64,000 nt of DNA from ZC4RG42 sp003242425. GTDB lineage: Bacteria > Pseudomonadota > Gammaproteobacteria > Burkholderiales > SG8-39. Below the pieces are notes generated by a model. The model ran no database searches and was not told where the DNA came from. It saw nothing but the letters and a program-made list of their open reading frames with translations. Of the stretch, positions 7,772 through 14,721 are shown one piece after another; the stretch's first letter is position 1, and the number at the start of each line of letters is the position of its first letter. The stretch spans positions 3,299-67,298 of the forward strand of contig CALCIE010000006.1 of the NCBI GenBank assembly GCA_937907425.1, in the 5' to 3' direction. Position numbers and translations under genes: made by a program.

Positions 7772-8973
7772 TCGCCTGCGCCCGGACGCCGTTCGCGCCG
7801 CGGACCGTCCGCCTGCCTCGTCCGCCGCCGCAGCAGGGCGGCGAAGACCAGACCGATCAGTGCGAGCCCCGCGGCGCTCATGCCGAACAGCGCCGCATAG
7901 CCGGCGGATGACAACGCCCCGGCAACGAACGTGACGCCGGCCGACTGTCCCAGGAACAGACTCATCGCGAACAGCGCGACGGCGGTGCCGCGCGCAGCCG
8001 GTGCCATCTGCGTGGCGTGGGTCTGCAGCGTGCTGTGCAGCATGTAGTAGCCGAGCCCGAGCATGATGCAGGCGACGACGCCGCTCGCCGCGCCGGGCAG
8101 CAGCGCGACCAGGGCGAAGCCCGCCGCCAACAGCAGACCGCCCGCGGTCGCCAGACCCGGCTCGCCCAGGCTGCGTACGAGCCGGGCCGCGCTCGCGGTG
8201 TAAAAGAAACCGCCGACGCCGAACGAGGCCATGGTGGCCCCGGCCAGCCAGACCGGCAGGCCGGCCCGCTCGTGCAGCGAAGTCGGAACGAAAGCGAGCG
8301 CGCCGAACACCAGCAGCCCTTCGACCGCCACCAGCGCCAGGATCGCCCTCGCCCACGGCGCGCGCAGGACGATCACGTAGCGCTCGAGCATCGGCGTATC
8401 CGCGGTCGCGGCGGGGGAACCGGGGTTCGCGCGAGCGGCGCGCACGCCCAGTTGCCAGCCGGTGAGCGCGAACACGATCGCCAGCAGCAGGAAAGCCGAA
8501 CGCCACCCCAGCGTATCGGCGAGCATGCCGCCCATGCTCTGTCCGAGGATGATGCCGACGATCACGCCGTTCAGGAATTTCGCCAGGGTCGTCTGCCGCG
8601 CACCGTAATCGACCGTGTCGCCGATCCAGGCCATCGCCAGCGGAATGATGGCCGCTGCCACCGCACCGGTCGCAAGCCGCGCGATCTCGAGCAGCCGCAG
8701 TCCGGGCGCCAGCGCGCACGCAAGCGACGCAGCCGCGGCGACGAGCGCCGCCCCGGCGATGTAGCGGGCCTTGCCGATGCGGTCGCCGAGCGAACCGTGC
8801 ACGAGCTGCGAGACGCCGTAGCCGAGGGTGTAGAGCGTCACCACCCCGGCCGCGCCCGCGGGCGTGGTGCCGAAGTCGGCCGCGAGCGCCGGCAGCATCG
8901 GATCGCAGATCCGCATCGAGACCATGCTCGCGAACGCACCGGCGGCAAGCCAGAAGAGCATCGAACCGGACAT
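7768..8973 (-). CDS. MFS transporter (drug/metabolite efflux type)
   Basis: Encodes about 401 aa with roughly 12 hydrophobic segments and the Major Facilitator signature after the second helix (HGSLGDRIGKARYI). Cysteine-poor helices rich in Ala, Gly and Leu fill the rest; the C-terminal tail is basic. Members of this branch (DHA1-like) export drugs or small metabolites by proton antiport. The start at 8973 (MSGSMLFW) is the best available, with ATG 8961 as an alternative; no convincing ribosome site is seen. It lies 80 bp downstream of the DUF2520 gene on the same strand, so co-transcription is likely. The substrate is unknown. Confidence 0.88.
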   Translation of the reverse strand: MSGSMLFWLAAGAFASMVSMRICDPMLPALAADFGTTPAGAAGVVTLYTLGYGVSQLVHGSLGDRIGKARYIAGAALVAAAASLACALAPGLRLLEIARLATGAVAAAIIPLAMAWIGDTVDYGARQTTLAKFLNGVIVGIILGQSMGGMLADTLGWRSAFLLLAIVFALTGWQLGVRAARANPGSPAATADTPMLERYVIVLRAPWARAILALVAVEGLLVFGALAFVPTSLHERAGLPVWLAGATMASFGVGGFFYTASAARLVRSLGEPGLATAGGLLLAAGFALVALLPGAASGVVACIMLGLGYYMLHSTLQTHATQMAPAARGTAVALFAMSLFLGQSAGVTFVAGALSSAGYAALFGMSAAGLALIGLVFAALLRRRTRQADGPRRERRPGAGD

Positions 8974-9053
8974 CTCGAAACTGGAAGAGAAAACGCCTGC
9001 CGGAAGCGGAAGCGCCAACGATACCGGAAGCGCCGCTTTGCGTGGGTGGCGCG

Positions 9054-9926
9054 CTACTCCTTGCCGAGCAGCTCCGTCAGCGCGGCGCGCTGCGCTTCGG
9101 TGAGCGTACCGCGCTCGATCGCCATCGCCAGCGAACGCCGCGCGAGCTGTACGTAGAGCGCATAGGTACGCGGATGGTCGCGGCGCAGCGCGTCGAGATG
9201 GCGCGCGACGGTGCCCGCGTCGCCGCGCGACACCGGTCCCGTCAACGCCTCGACCGTTCCCATCTTCACCACCGAATCGAGCGTGGCGTAGGCGAGCGGC
9301 AGCAGCGCTTTCAGCGCCTGCTCGCGCGGCACGCCCAGACGCGTGCGCCACAGCTCCGCCGCCTCGTGCAGCAGCCCGTCGATGAAGGAGGCGGCGAAGC
9401 TTCCCGAGAGGTGGTAGATCGCGCGCGTACCGGGCGGCAGGTGCAGCGGTTCCAGACGCAGCGCGCGTGCCATCGTCTCCAGTTCGCCGTAGAGCGGTTC
9501 CTCGGCCTCGATCGCCACGGCGCAGCCGGGCAGATTGGCGAGCGCCACCAGCGGATCGGCGAAGGCGTGCAAGGGATGGAACGCGCCCGTACGCGCCCCC
9601 GCGCGTCGCGCCGGTTCGAGCGCGCCGAGCTCGGTGGCACCGCTGCAGTGCACGACCGCCATGTCGGCACGCCACGCGAGCGAAGCCACGAGCGGCGCGA
9701 TGGCGTCGTCGGGCACGGTGAGGAAGACGAGCTCGCTCGCATCCACCACCTCCTGCTGGGTGCGGTAGGCGCGCGCGCCGGGCACCGCCTGCGCGAGCCG
9801 CGCGGCCGATTCGAGGGTGCGGCTGGCCAGCGCCGTCACGCGGTAACCGGCGCCGTGCAGGGCGCGCGCAAGAGTGTTGGCGACCCGGCCGGTGCCGATG
9901 AAACCGATTGCGGGAGAGGAGGACAT
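9054..9926 (-). CDS. Rossmann-fold/DUF2520 NAD(P)-dependent oxidoreductase-like protein
   Basis: Encodes 290 aa. The N-terminal Rossmann domain has the dinucleotide-binding loop GFIGTGRVANTL at residues 8-19. The C-terminal helical DUF2520 domain includes the HPLHAFADP motif and a YHLSGSFAASF segment. The overall design resembles pyrroline-5-carboxylate or 6-phosphogluconate-type dehydrogenases, but no substrate has been assigned to the family with confidence. It sits upstream of an MFS transporter on the same strand, which hints at processing and export of a shared metabolite; that is inference. Confidence 0.85.
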   Translation of the reverse strand: MSSSPAIGFIGTGRVANTLARALHGAGYRVTALASRTLESAARLAQAVPGARAYRTQQEVVDASELVFLTVPDDAIAPLVASLAWRADMAVVHCSGATELGALEPARRAGARTGAFHPLHAFADPLVALANLPGCAVAIEAEEPLYGELETMARALRLEPLHLPPGTRAIYHLSGSFAASFIDGLLHEAAELWRTRLGVPREQALKALLPLAYATLDSVVKMGTVEALTGPVSRGDAGTVARHLDALRRDHPRTYALYVQLARRSLAMAIERGTLTEAQRAALTELLGKE

Positions 9927-9998
9927 GGCGCTGCTTCGCGAGGCGGGGCTTTCATTCTAGGCGAGGCGATGCGCGGCGTCCGCCGCACCGCCTCCGCC

Positions 9999-10037
9999 AA
10001 AAGAAAACGGCCGGCGGGGCCGCGCCCCACCGGCCGT
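9999..10037 (-). terminator. Intrinsic terminator of the SWIB gene
   Basis: Reading leftward, a 14-bp GC stem (10037-10024 with 10020-10007, one G-T pair) and CGC loop is followed by TTTTCTTTT (complement of 9999-10006). This is a very strong intrinsic terminator. Confidence 0.92.
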
Positions 10038-10056
10038 CCGACAGCTCGTATCCAGC

Positions 10057-10494
10057 TCAGCTCAGGTGCTTGTTGACCAGCTTGGTCATCTCGAACATCG
10101 ACACCTGCTTCTTGCCGCCGAACAGTTCCTTCAGCTTGTCGTCGGCGTTGATCATCCGCTTGTTCACGGAATCCTGGAGCTTGTTCTTCTTGATGTAGGT
10201 CCAGATTTTCTTCGTGATTTCCGTGCGGGGCTGGGCGGCGCTGCCGATGATGGCCGCGAGCGCGGGGCTCGGCGTCATCGCCTTCATGAAGGCCGGATTC
10301 GGCTTACGCTTGGCCGCGGTCTTCTTTTTCTTCGCCGCGACTTTCTTCTTCGGTGCTGCCTTCTTCACCACCTTCTTCTTGGCCACGACCTTCTTGGCGG
10401 GCTTCTTCTTGGCTGCGGTCACCTTCTTAGCGGGTTTCTTCTTGGCAGCAGTCTTCTTCGCGGTCGCTTTCTTCGCGGGCTTCTTTGTTGCCAT
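10057..10494 (-). CDS. SWIB/MDM2-domain protein with histone H1-like Lys/Ala tail
   Basis: Encodes 145 aa. Residues 1-65 are almost entirely Lys, Ala, Pro and Val in repeats of the AKKKPAKK type, like bacterial histone H1-like proteins. Residues about 70-145 form a SWIB domain (ALAAIIGSAAQPRTEITKKIW; KELFGGKKQVSMFEMTKLV). The start at 10494 has a GGAGG site; the longer open frame upstream is not coding-like. SWIB domains with H1-like tails occur in Chlamydia and in many betaproteobacteria and probably bind DNA or nucleoid partners, but their target is unknown. The gene is monocistronic with a strong terminator. The repeated tail makes replication slippage likely. Confidence 0.9.
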   Translation of the reverse strand: MATKKPAKKATAKKTAAKKKPAKKVTAAKKKPAKKVVAKKKVVKKAAPKKKVAAKKKKTAAKRKPNPAFMKAMTPSPALAAIIGSAAQPRTEITKKIWTYIKKNKLQDSVNKRMINADDKLKELFGGKKQVSMFEMTKLVNKHLS

Positions 10495-10777
10495 CCTTAA
10501 ACCTCCACTTTGCGTGTTTTGATCATCGATCTCTGCGTACCGCCCAGAGCAAGCGGGCTTGGCGACGAGAGAATGCACATTCGAAGGCATTCGCGCAAGC
10601 GGATTTTGAGTGTTTTTCCCTCTGGCATAGCGGTGTCGCAACAGGGAAGCGCGCCTCGATTTCGCTCTTGGATCGGCGTCCAGTGTGGATTCATCCAGTC
10701 ACGGCTCCCTGCCGGCGAAGGCGAACCCCTCCGGGAGACGGCCGGCGATGAGAGTTTCCCTCTCCGTAAGCGCCGCC
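10495..10777. other. 283-bp intergenic region between SWIB and MBL genes
   Basis: This region must hold the SWIB promoter. On the minus strand TTGCGC and CATTCT spaced by 17 bp are a weak candidate, overlapping a GAATG-TG-CATTC dyad on + strand 10571-10590. Between about 10700 and 10760 are small GC stems (GCCGGC direct/inverted pair; GAGAG-TTTCC-CTCTC) downstream of the MBL gene, without T-runs. No coding frame is convincing. Confidence 0.4.
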
Positions 10778-11728
10778 TCAGTGCGCGCCGCGGCTGTCGA
10801 GCCACACGCCCAGTCCCTGGGCGTTGAGTTCGACGTCGGTGCCGTACACGGCCATGACCGCCTCGTCGGAGAGACGGGTGCCGTAGCGGCGCGCCTCCTC
10901 CAGTAGCAGTTTGCGTACCCCCTCGTAGAGCAGCCGCGGTCGCTCTTCGCCGGCGTCGGCGACCTCGAGCGCGAGCGCCACGTGGGCGTCGATCAGACGG
11001 TGCAGGTCCGCTGTCCTGGCGTGCGGGTGGTAGAGCGCGCTGTAGTGCGTCACATAGACGACGTCGCGCGCCAGGGCGGCGATGCGGTCGATGGAGCGGT
11101 GATAGGCCTCGGGCTCGAATTGCACCGGGCTGGTGGTGGGGAAGAGGAACTGCCGCCCGTCCTCGTCCAGTTCGCGGTAGGACAGCCCGAAGGTGTCGCC
11201 CGCGAACACGCAGCCCGAACGCTCGTCGTGAACGACGATGTGGTGGCGGGCATGACCGGGCGTCTCGTAGAGGCGCAGCACGCGTCCCGCGAGGGAGAGC
11301 TCCAGACCGTCGGGCGCGGGCAGGATGCGCGCCTCCGGGACGGGCAGGATGTCGCCGTAGAGCCGGCGGGCGGTCTCCTCCCCGTAGACGGCGATGGTGC
11401 CTTCGACGAGCTTGCGCGGATCGGCCATGTGCCGCACGCCGCGCGGATGGACCACGAGCTGCGCATTCGGCAGAGCCCGCATGAGCGCCCCCGCACCGCC
11501 CGCGTGGTCGAGATGGATGTGGGTGAGGATGACGTAGTCGACGGCTTCCGCGCCCAGCCCCTTGGCGGCCAGTGCGCCGAGGATCGCCGGCACTGAATGC
11601 TGGGTGCCGGTATCGACGATCGCCGCCCGCCCGCCTTCGACGATGAGGTGGATGGCGTCGAGCTGCGGACGCACGAAACCCGAATCCACGGCGCTGATGC
11701 CGTGCGCGTAATCGATGATCGCTGGCAT
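10778..11728 (-). CDS. MBL-fold metallo-hydrolase
   Basis: Encodes 316 aa with the metallo-beta-lactamase fold. The metal motif HIHLDHAGG lies near residue 71, later His/Asp ligands in ETPGHARHHIVVHD and CVFAGDTFGLSYREL, and a terminal His in YVTHYSALYH. Family members hydrolyse thioesters, lactones, phosphodiesters or ring amides using two metal ions. The C-terminal ~100 residues are a helical extension typical of larger members. The start at 11728 is fixed by GGAGGAAAGAGC. It is divergent from pdxH with 97 bp between. The substrate cannot be assigned. Confidence 0.88.
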   Translation of the reverse strand: MPAIIDYAHGISAVDSGFVRPQLDAIHLIVEGGRAAIVDTGTQHSVPAILGALAAKGLGAEAVDYVILTHIHLDHAGGAGALMRALPNAQLVVHPRGVRHMADPRKLVEGTIAVYGEETARRLYGDILPVPEARILPAPDGLELSLAGRVLRLYETPGHARHHIVVHDERSGCVFAGDTFGLSYRELDEDGRQFLFPTTSPVQFEPEAYHRSIDRIAALARDVVYVTHYSALYHPHARTADLHRLIDAHVALALEVADAGEERPRLLYEGVRKLLLEEARRYGTRLSDEAVMAVYGTDVELNAQGLGVWLDSRGAH

Positions 11729-11825
11729 GCTCTTTCCTCCCGGCAGGTGTTGCGATTGTAGAAGGCCGGGCCGCGAAGCGCGCGGCTGGGTAGAATCCCT
11801 TCCTTCCCAACAGTCGACCGCTTCC

Positions 11826-12458
11826 ATGGACATCGCCCAGTTACGCATCGAATACACCCGTGCCGCGCTCGACGAGACCCATGTCGCCGCCGATCCCTAC
11901 ACCCAGTTCTCGCGCTGGCTCGACGAGGCGATCCGGGCCGAGCTGCCCGAGCCCACGGCCATGACGCTCGCCACCGCCGATGCCGCGGGGCGTCCTTCCG
12001 CGCGCGTCGTGCTGTTGAAGGGCGTGGACGCACAAGGCCTCTCCTTCTACACCAACTACGAGAGCCGCAAGGGGCAGGAGCTCGCTGCCAATCCCCATGC
12101 CGCCCTGCTGTTCTACTGGGCGGAGCTGGAACGCCAGGTGCGCATTGAAGGACGGGTCGAGCGCGTGCCGGCGGAGGAATCGGACGCCTACTACCGCAGC
12201 CGCCCGCTCGGCAGCCGCATCGGCGCCTGGGCTTCGCCGCAAAGCCGCGTGCTGCCCAGCCGCGAATGGCTGGAGGAACGGGTGCGGCAGATGAGCGTGG
12301 AGCACGGCGAAGATCCCGCGCGCCCGCCGCACTGGGGCGGCTACCGCCTCATCCCCGACAGTTTCGAGTTCTGGCAGGGCAGGCCGAGCCGCCTGCACGA
12401 CCGTCTGCGCTTCCGCCGCGAAGGCGCCGGCTGGAAGCTGGAGCGTCTCGCCCCGTGA
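11826..12458 (+). CDS. pdxH: Pyridoxamine/pyridoxine 5'-phosphate oxidase
   Basis: Encodes 210 aa, the usual PdxH length. It uses FMN to oxidise pyridoxamine or pyridoxine phosphate to pyridoxal 5'-phosphate. The FMN-binding segment (ARVVLLKGVDAQGLSFYTNYES) is near residue 60. The substrate motif YRSRPLGSRIGAWAS and the C-terminal signature (HWGGYRLIP; EFWQGRPSRLHDR) are intact. TAGAAT at 11791-11796 resembles a -10 element, but no good -35 or ribosome site is seen. It is the only vitamin B6 gene in the window. Confidence 0.95.
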   Translation: MDIAQLRIEYTRAALDETHVAADPYTQFSRWLDEAIRAELPEPTAMTLATADAAGRPSARVVLLKGVDAQGLSFYTNYESRKGQELAANPHAALLFYWAELERQVRIEGRVERVPAEESDAYYRSRPLGSRIGAWASPQSRVLPSREWLEERVRQMSVEHGEDPARPPHWGGYRLIPDSFEFWQGRPSRLHDRLRFRREGAGWKLERLAP

Positions 12459-12516
12459 GCGCGGGCGGGCGTGGCGGTTGCTCGGCGGCCCGGCACCGGA
12501 AACGGGAGAAGAACGA

Positions 12517-14187
12517 ATGCGCGCAGTGATCGTCGCGGTGCTGGCCGTGGCCGCCATGGCCGCTTTCGCCTACTGGTGGCAGCTCGGACGCCCGGTCGAA
12601 CTGACCGACGCCGCCGAGGAACGCTTCCAGTGCGTGTCCTACGCCCCTTACCGCCGCCCGGGGCACACGCCGTTCAATAAAGGCTTGGTGATCTCGCCTT
12701 CGCAGATCGAGGCCGATCTCGCCATCCTGTCCCGTCACACCGACTGCGTGCGTATCTACTCCGTCGATCAGGGCTTGTCCGAGGTACCGCGCATCGCGCG
12801 TAAGTTCGGCATGAAGGTGCTGCTCGGCATCTGGATCGGTCTGGACGATGAGAAGAACGAACTGGAGCTGGAACGCGCGCTCGGGATCATCAAACGCGAC
12901 GCCGACGCGATCCGCGCGGTCATCGTCGGCAACGAGGTGTTGCTGCGCAAGGACCAGTCGCCGCGCTCGCTGCGCGCCTACATCGAGCGGGTGCGGCGCG
13001 CCACCAATCTGCCGGTAACCTACGCCGACGTGTGGGAGTTCTGGTTGCGCTATCCCGAGGTCGCGGAGTCGGTCTCCTTCATCACCATCCACATCCTGCC
13101 GTACTGGGAGGACGATCCGGCGCCCATCGATCTGGCCATCGAGCACGTGGTGGCGGTGCACGAACGCGTGCAGCGCGCTTTCCCGGGACACAGGATCTTC
13201 ATCGGCGAGACGGGCTGGCCGAGCGCCGGACGCAACCGCGACGGCGCCCAGCCCAGCCGCGTGAACCAGGCGCGTTTCATCCGCGAGTTCATCAACGCCG
13301 CGCGCCTGCACCGTTTCGACTACAACCTCATCGAAGCCTTCGATCAGCCCTGGAAGCGTCGCCTGGAAGGCACGGTCGGCGGCTACTGGGGGCTCTACAG
13401 CGCCGACGGCAGACAGAAGTTCCCTTTCAGCGGGCCGGTGATCGAACAGCCGGAGTGGCTGCGCGCGGTCGCCGCCGGCGTGGCGGGCGCGGTGGTGCTC
13501 CTGCTCGCGGCCTGGTCGAACGGTCCGCGTCCCGGCGGGCTGACGGTGATCGCGCTGCTGCTCGCCGGTTTCGCCTGCGGCTGCACGCTCGCCGGGCAAT
13601 GGCAGGCGATCGAACACTCCAGCCGCGATTCGCTGGAGTGGTTCGTCACCGGCTTCTATTCGCTGTGCGCGCTGTGGCTGGCGGTCAGGCTGGCGCAGGC
13701 GCTCAACCGCTGGTTCGAGATCGGCGCCACGCCGCGCCCGGCGCCTTTCGCTGCGCTGGTACGCTGGTTCGCCACCAACGAGGACACCTACCGGCCGCTG
13801 GAACGCTCGCTCGGGCTGCTGCGCACGGTGTTCCTGTTCGGCATGGCCGCGGTCTGCCTGCTGCACGTCTTTGATCCGCGCTACCGCGATTTCCCGCTCG
13901 CGCTCTACACCATCCCGGCACTCGGCTACGCGCTGCTCTCCTGGACGGCGCTCGCCCCGCCCCACACGGCCATGCGCGACCGGCGGCCGCACCTGCAGGT
14001 CGAGGAACGCTGGATGGCGTACTGGCTGCTGCCGGCGGCGGCTTGGATCGCGGTCTACGAAGGCCCCTACAACCCGCACGCCATGTGGTGGAGCGCGCTA
14101 TGCGTAGTCTTCTCGCTCGCCGTGCTGCTGCCCGAATTCGTCGCCACGCGCCGGCGCCGTTACGCGGGCCAGCGTCAGCACGCTTAG
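12517..14187 (+). CDS. Membrane-anchored GH17 beta-1,3-glucan hydrolase/transglycosylase
   Basis: Encodes 556 aa. One N-terminal transmembrane helix (residues 3-22) is followed by a periplasmic glycoside hydrolase family 17 domain to about residue 310. Its two catalytic glutamates are visible: acid/base in IVGNEVLLR and nucleophile in FIGETGWPS. The C-terminal ~240 residues contain six or more membrane helices. Bacterial GH17 proteins of this kind act as beta-1,3-glucan transglycosylases and sit beside glucan synthases. Here the next rightward gene is a GH17-GT2 fusion, so a joint role in periplasmic or cyclic beta-glucan formation is likely. The start at 12517 has GGGAGAAG. The 3' 90 bp overlap an antisense membrane-protein gene. 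Confidence 0.9.
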   Translation: MRAVIVAVLAVAAMAAFAYWWQLGRPVELTDAAEERFQCVSYAPYRRPGHTPFNKGLVISPSQIEADLAILSRHTDCVRIYSVDQGLSEVPRIARKFGMKVLLGIWIGLDDEKNELELERALGIIKRDADAIRAVIVGNEVLLRKDQSPRSLRAYIERVRRATNLPVTYADVWEFWLRYPEVAESVSFITIHILPYWEDDPAPIDLAIEHVVAVHERVQRAFPGHRIFIGETGWPSAGRNRDGAQPSRVNQARFIREFINAARLHRFDYNLIEAFDQPWKRRLEGTVGGYWGLYSADGRQKFPFSGPVIEQPEWLRAVAAGVAGAVVLLLAAWSNGPRPGGLTVIALLLAGFACGCTLAGQWQAIEHSSRDSLEWFVTGFYSLCALWLAVRLAQALNRWFEIGATPRPAPFAALVRWFATNEDTYRPLERSLGLLRTVFLFGMAAVCLLHVFDPRYRDFPLALYTIPALGYALLSWTALAPPHTAMRDRRPHLQVEERWMAYWLLPAAAWIAVYEGPYNPHAMWWSALCVVFSLAVLLPEFVATRRRRYAGQRQHA

Positions 14188-14493
14188 CAGGAAGCCGATC
14201 GCCGCGTAGTCGTAGCAGTACAGCACCAGACCGGCCACGCCGAGGCACGCGCCGGCGAGCGCAAGACCGAAGCGCCGGATGAACAGTGACAGCGCGCCGA
14301 CGAGCAGCGCAGCGTAGCCGATGCCGTTGAAAGCGAAGCTCGCGATCAGGGCGGCGCGCAACCGGCAGGCGAGCGTCGCCTCGTTGGCGCGGCAGAACTC
14401 GCCGTACTCGAAAGGCTCGATCCAGAGGTAGCGGGCAGCCAGCGCCGCCGCCAGCACGACTGCGATCGTTCCGAAGGCCTTGAATCTTCGCAT
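14098..14493 (-). CDS. Small four-helix membrane protein, convergent-overlapping
   Basis: Encodes 131 aa with four predicted membrane helices, an EPFEYGEFCRANEATLACRLRAAL loop containing two cysteines after the first, and a hydrophilic tail. The coding sequence overlaps the 3' end of the GH17 gene by 90 bp in antisense (14098-14187). The hydrophobic pattern and loop structure make it a believable gene rather than a shadow, but I recognise no family. Its position inside the beta-glucan island suggests an envelope role; this is inference. No strong ribosome site is seen at 14493. Confidence 0.6.
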   Translation of the reverse strand: MRRFKAFGTIAVVLAAALAARYLWIEPFEYGEFCRANEATLACRLRAALIASFAFNGIGYAALLVGALSLFIRRFGLALAGACLGVAGLVLYCYDYAAIGFLLSVLTLARVTAPARGDEFGQQHGEREDYA

Positions 14494-14721
14494 TCTGTCC
14501 CCAAGTGTCGCCGCTGCCCGACACCGTTTCTGCGTCGGCGCCATATTTCTGCCACGATTGCGTCCATAGAATACGCGAACCGTCTCGGACGAGACGAGTC
14601 GTATGCGCCGTAGGCAAGTTTCCTGCAGCGCTGTGGTCTCGCTGCGTGCTCGGGTTGCGTCCCGCAGGTCAGGGACGCCCACTCTTTTTGCAGCAAGCAA
14701 TCATTCAATGAGGTTCAAAGC

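Noticed and set aside
10690..10765. Glycine-riboswitch-like stems downstream of the MBL gene
   Set aside because: Only short GC stems; the conserved aptamer motifs are not in order and no glycine gene follows.
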